Under the pieces are notes generated by a model that was not told the origin of the DNA, did not search any database, and worked only from the letters and a program-made list of their open reading frames with translations. From the NCBI RefSeq assembly GCF_000423185.1, contig NZ_AUHM01000002.1:553320-617319 (forward strand): a stretch of DNA of 64,000 bases, read 5' to 3'. This document shows, piece after piece, positions 43,550 to 53,075 of the stretch. Source of the DNA: Inquilinus limosus DSM 16000 (GTDB lineage Bacteria > Pseudomonadota > Alphaproteobacteria > DSM-16000 > Inquilinaceae). A program made the translations under genes and the position numbers. Numbering within the stretch: position 1 is the first letter of the stretch; every line of letters starts with the position of its first letter.

Positions 43550-43935
43550 CCACCGGAAGACAGCGGATCGTTCTCCAGCAGGATCGGCGCGCCATGCGGC
43601 GTCGCCCGGGCCGCGCGGTCCCAGGCCGCCTTGCGCCGCCCCAGCGCTTCGGGATCGGCGACGCCCTTGGCCGCCACCAGCCGCTCGAGCGCGGCGAGCC
43701 AGTGCTCGTAGTAGCGGCTGCCGTCGTCGGGATCGCCGGCGGCCCGGGCGCGGGCGATCTCATCCGCCAGCGCCGCCGCCCATTCCGGCCAAGTGAAGAC
43801 GCCGCGCTGGTGCAGCGCCACCGCCATGGCGAAGGCCTGGGCCTGCCAGGGTTCGGCGAAGACCGGCCCGTCGGCGTCGCGCGGCAACGGCGCTGCGTCG
43901 CGCAGGGCGTCGATCACCACCTCATGCCGGCTCAA
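43546..43935 (-). CDS. Nitrile hydratase accessory/activator protein
   Basis: This 129-residue protein reads ALRDAAPLPRDADGPVFAEP, FAMAVALHQRGVFTWPEWAA and SRYYEHWLAALERLV, which match the P14K/NthE-like activator that helps insert cobalt into the alpha subunit. The fold resembles the N-terminal part of the beta subunit. The best start is a TTG at 43935, because GGGAGGG lies six bases before it; it overlaps the beta gene by 14 bases. GTG codons at 43920 and 43917 are alternatives without a ribosome site. Confidence 0.85.
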   Translation of the reverse strand: MSRHEVVIDALRDAAPLPRDADGPVFAEPWQAQAFAMAVALHQRGVFTWPEWAAALADEIARARAAGDPDDGSRYYEHWLAALERLVAAKGVADPEALGRRKAAWDRAARATPHGAPILLENDPLSSGG

Positions 43936-44581
43936 GATAGCCCTCCCAGGCGTCGATCGAGACGGTGAGGGTCGGGTCGGCCGCCTCGCCCCACAGCTCC
44001 CGTCCGGTGAAGCGCACGGTGTAGAGCCATTGCGGGTTCTCGCCGCGGCCATGGGCGTTGGTGTCGGGCAGCACGAAGACGCCGTGCACGCGTTCGATCT
44101 CACCCACCTTGCCGCGGGCGTAACGCGGCAGCCTCGTGTGGCCGGTGGGGTGCTCGTTGCGGGTCCGCACCGCGTCGCCGACGGCGAAGCGCGCCGGCGC
44201 CTCGGCCGGCCGCTCGTAATTGGTGCCGCGCGCCAGCACCGCCGCGACCTGGTCGGCCCGCAGCACCCTCTGGCCCGGGACCGGCGGGTCGATGGCGCGC
44301 CCGGCCTTCAGTTCCTCCGCCGAGACCAGCCCGGCGCCCTGCAGCAGCTTCTCCAGCCCCTTGGTCCAGATCTCGTAGTAGCTGGACGACAGGTAGTCCG
44401 CCGGGTGCAGCGTCTCGCGCGCATGCCGGCCGGCGTCGATATTCCAATGCCCCAGGGCACCCGCCGCCAGGGTGATGGCGAGCGCCCGCTTCTCCCATTC
44501 CGCATGGAAGCGGACATCCTCCGGCTCCGGCACCACCGGGCCGAAGCCCATCATGCCGCCGAGGTCCTGAGCGCCGTTCAT
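43922..44581 (-). CDS. nthB: Nitrile hydratase subunit beta
   Basis: This 219-residue subunit pairs with alpha to hydrate nitriles to amides. It opens [16 protein letters not shown], continues [20 protein letters not shown], and has the SH3-like C-terminal barrel with [20 protein letters not shown] and [13 protein letters not shown], all standard. The start overlaps the alpha stop by four bases. The order alpha-beta-activator is the usual cobalt-type layout. Confidence 0.94.
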   Translation of the reverse strand: MNGAQDLGGMMGFGPVVPEPEDVRFHAEWEKRALAITLAAGALGHWNIDAGRHARETLHPADYLSSSYYEIWTKGLEKLLQGAGLVSAEELKAGRAIDPPVPGQRVLRADQVAAVLARGTNYERPAEAPARFAVGDAVRTRNEHPTGHTRLPRYARGKVGEIERVHGVFVLPDTNAHGRGENPQWLYTVRFTGRELWGEAADPTLTVSIDAWEGYLEPA

Positions 44582-45213
44582 CGTGCGTCTCCCGGTTCGC
44601 GGGCGAGCCCGGCGCCGATCATGCTGTCGCGGGTGACGAGGTCGGCCAGCGCGTCCTCGTCCCAGCCCTCGGTGTCGGCCGGGCGCATCGGGATCACGAG
44701 GTAGCGGGTCTCGGCGGTCGAATCCCAGACCCGGATCCGGGTCGCTTCCGGCAGGGTGACGCCGAATTCGGCCAGCACGCCGCGCGGGTCGATCACCGCG
44801 CGCGAGCGGTACGGGGCCGATTTGTACCAGACCGGCGGCAGGCCCAGCACCGGCCAGGGGTAGCAGGAGCACAGGGTGCAGACGACGAGGTTGTGCGTGT
44901 CGGGCGTGTTCTCGACCGCCACCATGTGCTCGCCCTGGCGGCCGACGAAGCCGAACTCCGCGATCGCGGCGCTGGCGTCGGCCAGGAGGCGTTCGCGATA
45001 GGCCGGATCGGCCCAGGCCTTCGCCACCACCCGGGCACCGTTGCGCGGCCCGACCTTGGTCTCGTAGGTCTCGATCAGCACGTCGAGGGCCGCCGGGTCG
45101 ACATAGCCCTTCTCGACCAGGATCGATTCCAGCGCCTTCACCCGCAGCGCGATCTCGGGCAGCGCGCTGCCGTCGTGGTCGTCGTGATCGTGGTCGTGAT
45201 GATGCCCGGACAT
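44578..45213 (-). CDS. nthA: Nitrile hydratase subunit alpha, cobalt type
   Basis: This 211-residue catalytic subunit has the metal site C112-T-L-C-S-C117; Thr after the first Cys marks the cobalt form, where iron enzymes have Ser. Cys115 and Cys117 would be oxidised to sulfinic and sulfenic acids. [19 protein letters not shown] is the second signature. The N-terminus is unusually rich in His and Asp ([11 protein letters not shown], residues 4-14), perhaps a metal-holding tail. The ATG at 45213 with GGAG upstream is preferred to a GTG four codons earlier. No amidase or cobalt importer is adjacent. Confidence 0.95.
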   Translation of the reverse strand: MSGHHHDHDHDDHDGSALPEIALRVKALESILVEKGYVDPAALDVLIETYETKVGPRNGARVVAKAWADPAYRERLLADASAAIAEFGFVGRQGEHMVAVENTPDTHNLVVCTLCSCYPWPVLGLPPVWYKSAPYRSRAVIDPRGVLAEFGVTLPEATRIRVWDSTAETRYLVIPMRPADTEGWDEDALADLVTRDSMIGAGLAREPGDAR

Positions 45214-45322
45214 GGCCTGCTCCACACATCGATACCGTCGGGGACAGCCCAGCCTACCGCCCCCGGCGCTTTCGTGCTAGCAAGCCGGCCAGCCGAAAAC
45301 TGACAGCAACCGGAGCCGTTCG

Positions 45323-46726
<1,404 letters not shown>

Positions 46727-46735
46727 TCGACAGCG

Positions 46736-46957
46736 GTGAGCGGCGTCCGCAAGCGGTCGGTCAGCATCGCCGGCCACGCCACCAGCGTGTCGCTGGAGCC
46801 GGCCTTCTGGGACGCCCTCACCCGCCTGGCCGCCGCGCGCGGCGTGCCGGTCAACCGGCTGGTCGAACAGGTCGACGCCGCCCGCGACCCGGAGGGCAAC
46901 CTGTCGAGCGCGCTCAGGATCGAGGTCCTGCAGGCGGCGCTCACGCGGGAGATCTGA
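46736..46957 (+). CDS. Ribbon-helix-helix domain protein
   Basis: This 73-residue protein is of the RHH_4 type: RKRSVSIAGHATSVSLEPAF forms the DNA-binding strand and start of helix, and WDALTRLAAARGVPVNRLVE the helices. It starts at a GTG, with no ATG in frame and a weak ribosome site, probably relying on coupling to fumC. Its target is unknown; homologs directly behind fumC are common in alphaproteobacteria as far as I recall. A terminator follows at once. Confidence 0.8.
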   Translation: MSGVRKRSVSIAGHATSVSLEPAFWDALTRLAAARGVPVNRLVEQVDAARDPEGNLSSALRIEVLQAALTREI

Positions 46958-46962
46958 CACGA

Positions 46963-46991
46963 AAAAGCCCCGGCCGGCGGCCGGGGCTTTT
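46963..46991. terminator. Strong bidirectional terminator
   Basis: AAAAGCCCCGGCC (46963-46975) and GGCCGGGGCTTTT (46979-46991) form a 13-bp stem around GGC with A and T tracts on both sides. It ends the fumC unit and, from the other strand, the secreted protein gene. Confidence 0.9.
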
Positions 46992-47010
46992 CTCTGGGAG
47001 GATGGTCCGA

Positions 47011-47322
47011 TCAGCTGCCGCACTGCGCGGTGTAGGCCTGATCGCCCGAAGTCACCTGCTGGTCGATCTGCTGGATCTGGGCGTCGGTCAGGTTCAGCTC
47101 GGCCTTGCAGGTCTTGTACAGGTCGTTGAGCTTCCTGGTCTCGGCCATGACCTCCTTCATCGCCGAGCACTGCTCGTCCTTCGCGGCCGTGGCCTTGCCG
47201 GCCAAGGTCTGGGACAGGCTCATGACCTTCTGCGACTGGGCCTGGGCATCATCGGTGCAGCCGGCAAAAGCCGGCGACGCCGCCAGGGTGGCAATGGCGG
47301 CGGCGAAGAGAATGCGCTTCAC
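47011..47322 (-). CDS. Small secreted protein with four cysteines
   Basis: This 103-residue product starts at a GTG with AAGGAG upstream. Its signal peptide is VKRILFAAAIATLAASPAFA, cleaved before GCTDDAQ, so the mature protein of about 83 residues is periplasmic. It is helical and Gln/Lys/Ala-rich with four Cys that could form two disulfides, and contains MKEVMAETRKLNDLYKTCKA. I do not recognise the family. Longer readings upstream lack a signal. Confidence 0.7.
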   Translation of the reverse strand: MKRILFAAAIATLAASPAFAGCTDDAQAQSQKVMSLSQTLAGKATAAKDEQCSAMKEVMAETRKLNDLYKTCKAELNLTDAQIQQIDQQVTSGDQAYTAQCGS

Positions 47323-47455
47323 GAAAAGCTCCTTGGGCTTCTGAGACGAGCCGCAGCGGACCGAGCCGAAGCGGCGCCTGGAAAACCCGCGGCCGCGGAC
47401 CATGTTCCCAGCAATTGAGAAGAATTGCGCCGATCCGCGGAGCCGCTAGGAACCG

Positions 47456-49294
47456 CTACTTCGAATTGGCCCACCAGGCCTCCAGCACCGTGCCGTAGGT
47501 CGGGTTGACCGTGGTGACCCGGCCGAGATCGCCCCAATAGGCGATGTAGTCGCGGTCGAGGTAGTAGAGCGGCACCACGTAGTTGCCCCAGAGCAGCACC
47601 CGGTCGAGGGCATGCACGGCCGCCTCCAGTTCCTCCTGGCTGCGGGCGTTGGTGACGGCCTCGATCAGCTCGTCCACCGCCGCGCTCTTCACCCCGGCAT
47701 AGTTGCGGGTGCCGGGCGCATCGGCCGACCGGCTGCCCCAGTAGACCATCTGCTCCGACCCCGGCGACAGCGTCACCAGCCATTTGTTGAGCAGCATGTC
47801 GAAGTCGTAGGTCTCGGTCCGGTTGCGGTACTGGGCGCTGTCGACCAGCCGGACCGAGGCGGCGACGCCGAGCCGCCGCAGTTGGTCGGCATAGGCCAGC
47901 GCGATGCGCTGATAGGTCTTGTCCTGCAGCAGGATCTCGAACCGGAACGGGGTGCCGCTGCCGTCGACCAGCACATTGTCCCGGATGGTCCAGCCGGCTT
48001 CGGCCAGAAGGGCCTGCGCCGCCCGCAGGTTCTCGCGGTTGCGGCCGCTGCCGTCGCTGGGCGGCAGGGTGTAGGGCTCGGTGAAGAGCTGCGGCGGCAG
48101 CTGGTCGCGGAACGGCTCCAGCAGCTTCAGCTCCGCCCCCTTCGGCGTGTCGGTGGCGGCCAGCGGCGAATTGGCGAAGAAGCTGTCGTCGCGCTTGTAC
48201 TGGCCGCCCAGCAGGGTCTTGTTCACCCATTCGAAGTCGAAGGCCAGGATCATCGCCCTGCGCACCCGCGGATCGGCGAAGAGCGGCTTCCGGCTGTTCA
48301 TGGCGAAGCCCATCATGCCGGCCGGCCGGTAATGCGGCAGGGTCAGCAGCGTGACGCGCCCGTCCTGGGCCGCCGGGAAGTCGTAGGCGCCGCCGACCCA
48401 TTTCTCGGCGTTCCATTCGCGCCGGAGCGTGTAGGCGCCGGCCTTGAACGCCTCGAGCGCCACATCGTCGTCGAGATAGAAGTCGTAGCGCATCACGTCG
48501 AAATTGTGCTGACCGCGCATCGCCGGCAGGTCGGCGCCCCACCAGTCCTTGACCCGCTCCAGCACGATGCTGCGGCCCGGATCGACCTGGCTGATCTTGT
48601 ACGGCCCGGCGCCGAGCGGGATGTCGAGGCTGGGCTGGTCGAAGGGGTGGGCCGTGTACCACGCCTTGCTGAGCACCGGCTGCAGCGCCACGACCAGGGG
48701 CGCCTCGCGCGACGCCTCCTCCTTGAAGGTGAAGCGCACGGTGCGGTCGTCGAGCCGGTCGACCGAGGCGATCCGGTCGTAGAGGGCGCGGGAGGTCGGC
48801 AGGCCCTTGGTGCCCAGCGCCTGCGCCGTGAAGATCACGTCGTCGGCGGTGATCGGCGTGCCGTCGTGGAACACCGCCTTCGGGTTGATGTGGAAGGTGA
48901 TCGACCGCCGGTCGTCCGGCATCTCGACCCGGTCGGCGACATAGGGATAGAGGCTGAACGGCTCGTCATAGCTGCGCGCCATCAGCTGGGCGAAGTGATA
49001 GGGCGGGACGATGGAGAGGATCTGGTCCCGCCGGCCGCCGACGATGAAGGGGTTCAGGCTGTCGAAGCTGCCGATCACGGCCTGGCGCAGCTCTCCGCCC
49101 TTCGGCGCATCCGGATTGGCATAGGCGAAATGGTCGAAGCCCGGCGGATACTTCGGCTGGCCGTGCATGGCGATGCCGGCCCCGGCCGCCGGCGCCTCGG
49201 CCTGTACCGGGGCCTGCGTCTGGGCGACGGCCGGCAGAGCGCCGGGCAGCAGGACGGCGAGGGCGAGGCAAAGCAGGAGGCGGGCGGCGCGCAT
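47456..49294 (-). CDS. Family 5 ABC solute-binding protein (YejA-like)
   Basis: This 612-residue periplasmic protein has a signal peptide (MRAARLLLCLALAVLLPGAL, cleaved near AVAQ). It continues with HGQPKYPPGFDHFAYANPDA, which is the beginning typical of YejA-type peptide/microcin C or oligopeptide receptors. KGGELRQAVIGSFDSLNPF and LFADPRVRRAMILAFDFEW are further family blocks. Its permease and ATPase partners are not here, so it is an orphan receptor. It is divergent from the sugar-type receptor at 49508. Confidence 0.87.
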   Translation of the reverse strand: MRAARLLLCLALAVLLPGALPAVAQTQAPVQAEAPAAGAGIAMHGQPKYPPGFDHFAYANPDAPKGGELRQAVIGSFDSLNPFIVGGRRDQILSIVPPYHFAQLMARSYDEPFSLYPYVADRVEMPDDRRSITFHINPKAVFHDGTPITADDVIFTAQALGTKGLPTSRALYDRIASVDRLDDRTVRFTFKEEASREAPLVVALQPVLSKAWYTAHPFDQPSLDIPLGAGPYKISQVDPGRSIVLERVKDWWGADLPAMRGQHNFDVMRYDFYLDDDVALEAFKAGAYTLRREWNAEKWVGGAYDFPAAQDGRVTLLTLPHYRPAGMMGFAMNSRKPLFADPRVRRAMILAFDFEWVNKTLLGGQYKRDDSFFANSPLAATDTPKGAELKLLEPFRDQLPPQLFTEPYTLPPSDGSGRNRENLRAAQALLAEAGWTIRDNVLVDGSGTPFRFEILLQDKTYQRIALAYADQLRRLGVAASVRLVDSAQYRNRTETYDFDMLLNKWLVTLSPGSEQMVYWGSRSADAPGTRNYAGVKSAAVDELIEAVTNARSQEELEAAVHALDRVLLWGNYVVPLYYLDRDYIAYWGDLGRVTTVNPTYGTVLEAWWANSK

Positions 49295-49380
49295 GCGGCT
49301 TGTCCGGGGTCGGATTCGGATGGGGCGCAGTCTTCCCGCCCAGAGGCCTCGGTGCAAGACCGATACGTCCGGCGGCCGGC

Positions 49381-49410
49381 TTGACAAGCCTTGCGCAAGC
49401 ATCGCACGAT
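49381..49410 (+). promoter_or_regulatory. Promoter with TTGCGCAA palindrome, sugar ABC operon
   Basis: TTGACA (49381-49386) and the weak CACGAT (49405-49410) are 18 bases apart, facing the binding-protein gene. The exact 10-bp palindrome CTTGCGCAAG (49390-49399) sits in the spacer, a typical repressor position; LacI-type operators have similar CG-centred cores. No regulator gene is adjacent. Confidence 0.45.
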
Positions 49411-49507
49411 TTCGCCTGACATAACGAACGCGAATTGCGTCGAGCGCGAATCCAAGGATCGAAGCTGACCGGACATGGTCCGGCGATGTCACAGGGGGAG
49501 GAAAGCC

Positions 49508-51163
49508 ATGGCCATCAGCAGGGCTCTGCTGCTGTCGGCGGCGCTGATCGTCCTGGGCGGTGCCGCCGCCGTCGCACAGAACACGCCGCACGTCACCTGG
49601 CACGACGACGGGACGGTGACCCTGAAATCCGATCCCGAATACGGGATGGAGATCAAGACGACGAAGGAGGAGCTGGGCTCCCTCTTCGGTCCCGGCCAGA
49701 AGCCCTTCGAGGGCGAGACGGTGACGGTCCTCACCCTCGATTCCGGCCCCAAGGGCGGCATCTCCGGCCCGCTCTACATGTTCCGCCCGATCTGGGAGGA
49801 GCTGACCGGCGCCAAGCTGAACATCGCGCTGACCCCGATCTCGGAGCTCTACACCAAGACTTTCCTCGACCTGCGCAACGGCACCGGCGAATACGACGCC
49901 ATGATCGTCGGCGCCTTCTTCTACGGCGACCTGATCGCCGGCAAGTACATCCTGCCGGTCGATGAGTGGAACAAGAGCGGCGAGTATCCCAAGTGGGATT
50001 ACGGCGTGATGCCGCCGTCGGTGCACGCCATCTACACCTGGGAAGGCACCGGCTACGGCGTGCCGAGCGACGTCGACGGCCAGATCCTGTACTACCGCCG
50101 CGACCTGCTGACCGACCCGCAACACCAGACGGCGTTCAAGGCGGAGTACGGCTACGACATGCCGGTGCCGCCGAAGACGGCGCAGCAGGTGCGCGACATC
50201 GCCAAGTACTTCAACGGCAAGAACTTCGACAGCAACGACCCGGAGCCGGATTCGGGCATCGTCCTGCACCTGAAGGTGCGTGAGCAGGGGCTGTACCACT
50301 TCACCACCCTCGCCACCTCCTTCGCCATGACGCCGGGCGAGACGCTGGACCGGACCCACAACGTCTACTGGTTCGACCCGGTCGACATGAAGCCGCTGAT
50401 CAACAGCCCCGGCCACGTCAGGGCGCTGGAGTTCCTGAAGGAGCTGGCCTCCTACGGCCCATCGGCCCAGGTGAGCTGGAGCCTGGGCGAGGCGTGGGAC
50501 TATTTCCTGCGCGGCAAGGCGGTGTTCAACTTCTCCTACGGCGACGTCGGCGCGCTGGCACAGGACCCGGAGCGGTCGAAGCTCCGCGGCAAGCTCGGCT
50601 CCACCGTCCTGCCGGCCTCGGACACCTACTGGGACATGGAGAAGAAGGACTTCGTCAAGGCCGAGGGGCCGCGGCAGGTCGGCAACAACACCGGCGGGTC
50701 GTGGCACGGCGTGGTGTCGTCGCTGGGTCAGCATCCCGAGGCGGCCTACAGCCTCTTGGCGCTGATGGCGATCAAGCCGTCGCAGAAGTTCCTGGCCACG
50801 ATCGGCTGGGACGGCGTCGATCCCGGCTACAGCTACCAATGGCTGGAGCCGACCGGGGAGGCGAAGCTGACCGACTACACCGAATCCAGCCTGAAATGGG
50901 ACGAGCAGGACGTGAAGGAGTACCTGCAGGCCTATTACGAGACCTACAACGCCAAGACCACGCTGCCGTATCTGCGGATCACCGGCACGCAGGAGTATTA
51001 CGACGCCCTGGACAGCAACCTGTCGGCGGCGATGAGCGGATCGAAGACGCCGCAGCAGGCGCTGGACGACACGGCCGCGGCCTGGGAGCAGATCACCGAC
51101 CGCCTCGGCCGCGACCAGCAGTTGAAGAACTACCAGGCGGCGATCGGTTGGAAGGGAGAATAA
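49508..51163 (+). CDS. Sugar ABC transporter binding protein, family 1
   Basis: This 551-residue periplasmic receptor has a signal peptide ending near AAAVAQ and a large two-lobed body. YDAMIVGAFFYGDLIAGKYI, GYGVPSDVDGQILYYRRDLL and KAVFNFSYGDVGAL are typical of family 1 carbohydrate receptors. At about 550 residues it is longer than the usual 400-450 and belongs to the long subgroup. The ATG at 49508 has GGGGAGGA upstream. Two permease genes follow, but no ATPase. The ligand is unknown. Confidence 0.85.
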   Translation: MAISRALLLSAALIVLGGAAAVAQNTPHVTWHDDGTVTLKSDPEYGMEIKTTKEELGSLFGPGQKPFEGETVTVLTLDSGPKGGISGPLYMFRPIWEELTGAKLNIALTPISELYTKTFLDLRNGTGEYDAMIVGAFFYGDLIAGKYILPVDEWNKSGEYPKWDYGVMPPSVHAIYTWEGTGYGVPSDVDGQILYYRRDLLTDPQHQTAFKAEYGYDMPVPPKTAQQVRDIAKYFNGKNFDSNDPEPDSGIVLHLKVREQGLYHFTTLATSFAMTPGETLDRTHNVYWFDPVDMKPLINSPGHVRALEFLKELASYGPSAQVSWSLGEAWDYFLRGKAVFNFSYGDVGALAQDPERSKLRGKLGSTVLPASDTYWDMEKKDFVKAEGPRQVGNNTGGSWHGVVSSLGQHPEAAYSLLALMAIKPSQKFLATIGWDGVDPGYSYQWLEPTGEAKLTDYTESSLKWDEQDVKEYLQAYYETYNAKTTLPYLRITGTQEYYDALDSNLSAAMSGSKTPQQALDDTAAAWEQITDRLGRDQQLKNYQAAIGWKGE

Positions 51164-51216
51164 GCCGGGCACGATCCGTGCCCGACGCATGACCGGAAGG
51201 GGGCCGAGACGGCACG

Positions 51217-52164
51217 ATGCGCTGGACCGGACGAATCCGCCTGCTGTTCCTGACCCCGGCGGTGGCCTGGGTGCTGGTGTTCACCATCTTTCCGACGCTC
51301 TACACCGTCTACGCCGCCTTCCACACGGTGAAGACCGAGACGGTGATGACCCGGACCGAGGTGCCGCGGCTGGACGCCAGCGGCAACCCGGTGCTGAAGC
51401 CGGACGGCACGCCGCGCACCCGGACCGAGGTCAAGCGCGAGACGCTCAACACCTGGACCTTCGCCGGGCTGGGCAATTTCGGCCGCGTCTTCACCGACCC
51501 GCAGGTGCGCGAGGCGGCGCGGGTGACCGCGATCTTCGTGATCGTCTCGGTCGGCATCGAGATGGGGCTGGGCCTGCTGCTGGCCATCCTGTTCAACCGC
51601 AGCATCCCGGGCCGCGGCGTGCTGCGCACCATCATGATCCTGCCGATCTTCGCGACGCCGGTCGCGGCCGGGTACCTGTTCTTCACCATCTTCTACGAGG
51701 CTGGCGGGCCCTTGGGCTGGACCGGCATCCCCTGGCTGTCGAACCCGAGCTGGGCCCTGGTGTCGGTGATGATCGTCGACATCTGGCAGTGGACGCCGTT
51801 CTGCTTCCTGGTCCTTCTGGCCGGGCTGCAGGCCATCCCCGACGACCTGATCGAGGCGGCGCGGCTGGACACCAGCTCCAGCCTCCGGATCTGGACCGGG
51901 GTGGTGCTGCCGCTGATGACGCCGGTGATCGTGATCGTGCTGCTGCTGCGCCTGGCCGAGGCGATCAAGGTGTTCGACGTCGTCGCCTCGCTGACCGTGG
52001 GCGGGCCCGGCAACGCCACGCAGTCGGTCTCCTACCTCGCCTTCCGCACGGGCCTGCGCTTCTTCGACGTCGGCTACGCCTCGGCCCTGGCGCTGACGCT
52101 CCTGGCCGTGGTGATGGCCGTCGTCACCCTGTTCTTCAAGCGGGTGCGCAATGTCTACGCCTGA
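51217..52164 (+). CDS. Sugar ABC transporter permease, MalF type
   Basis: This 315-residue inner-membrane protein has six helices and the ATPase-contact EAA loop EAARLDTSSSLRIWTGVVLP. Between helix 1 and the core is a periplasmic stretch of about 50 polar residues (from TVKTETVMTRTEVPRL to about residue 80), longer than in many relatives. It forms a heterodimer with the next gene product. The 3' end overlaps that gene by 14 bases. Confidence 0.9.
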   Translation: MRWTGRIRLLFLTPAVAWVLVFTIFPTLYTVYAAFHTVKTETVMTRTEVPRLDASGNPVLKPDGTPRTRTEVKRETLNTWTFAGLGNFGRVFTDPQVREAARVTAIFVIVSVGIEMGLGLLLAILFNRSIPGRGVLRTIMILPIFATPVAAGYLFFTIFYEAGGPLGWTGIPWLSNPSWALVSVMIVDIWQWTPFCFLVLLAGLQAIPDDLIEAARLDTSSSLRIWTGVVLPLMTPVIVIVLLLRLAEAIKVFDVVASLTVGGPGNATQSVSYLAFRTGLRFFDVGYASALALTLLAVVMAVVTLFFKRVRNVYA

Positions 52165-53050
52165 AGCCACGGCACCGATCCACGAGGCGCCCATCGACCG
52201 GGTCAAACCGATCGGCCGCCGCAGCGGCATGGCCGACGCGATCTGGTCGCTGGTCGCGATCGCGGCCGCGATCCTGTTCTTCTTCCCGCTCTACTGGGCG
52301 ATCTCGACGGCGCTGCGCAACCCGGCGGACACCTTCACCGTCGCCGGCCTCGGCGTCCCCTGGCTCGATTTCCAGCCGACGCTCCGCAACTTCGCGCTGG
52401 AGCTGAGCACGCCCGAGGGCTGGCGGGCGATGCGGACCAGCCTGATCGTCTCGCTCAGCGCCGTGGTGCTCGCCCTCGCGCTGGGCCTGCCGGCGGCCTA
52501 CGCCCTGGCCCGGTTCAGGTTCTGGAGCAACAGCGACATCACCATCTGGTTCCTGTCGCAGCGCGTGCTGCCGCCGGTGGCGACGCTGCTGCCCTTCTAC
52601 CTCGTGTTCCGGTCGCTCGACATGCTGGACAGCAAGACGGCGCTGATCCTGTGCAACGCGACCTTCATCCTGCCCTTCGTCGTCGTCATCCTGCGCCAGA
52701 CCTTCCTCGACCTGCCGGTCGAGCTGGAGGAGGCGGCGCTGGTCGACGGCGCCTCGCATTGGGGCGCCTTCTGGCGCGTGGCGCTGCCGCTGGCGGCGCC
52801 GGCGGTGGCGGCCACCGCCATGATCATCTTCGCCTTCGCCTGGAACGAGTTCCTGTTCTCCTCATCCCTCGGCATCACCGAGACCAAGATGATGCCCGCC
52901 CATATGGCCGGCGCGGTCGACACCCGGGGCGTGCAGTTCTGGTTCATGGCGACCCGGGCGCTGATCGCGATGATCCCGCCGGTGCTGCTGGCCTTGTTCG
53001 CCCAGCGCTACATAGTGCGCGGCCTGACGCTGGGGGCGGTGAAGGGTTGA
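52151..53050 (+). CDS. Sugar ABC transporter permease, MalG type
   Basis: This 299-residue inner-membrane protein has six helices and the EAA loop EEAALVDGASHWGAFWRVAL. It is the second half of the translocation pore. After it the operon ends without an ATPase gene, so the system must borrow a shared ATPase (MsiK/UgpC type) encoded elsewhere. It converges on glgP after 25 bases. Confidence 0.9.
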   Translation: MSTPEATAPIHEAPIDRVKPIGRRSGMADAIWSLVAIAAAILFFFPLYWAISTALRNPADTFTVAGLGVPWLDFQPTLRNFALELSTPEGWRAMRTSLIVSLSAVVLALALGLPAAYALARFRFWSNSDITIWFLSQRVLPPVATLLPFYLVFRSLDMLDSKTALILCNATFILPFVVVILRQTFLDLPVELEEAALVDGASHWGAFWRVALPLAAPAVAATAMIIFAFAWNEFLFSSSLGITETKMMPAHMAGAVDTRGVQFWFMATRALIAMIPPVLLALFAQRYIVRGLTLGAVKG

Positions 53051-53075
53051 GGAGGGTGGCCGGCCCGCCGCGGCG

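Noticed and set aside
49295-51190. N-terminal extension of the family 5 receptor gene to 51190
   Set aside because: It would cover the sugar receptor gene on the other strand and bury the signal peptide that begins at 49294.
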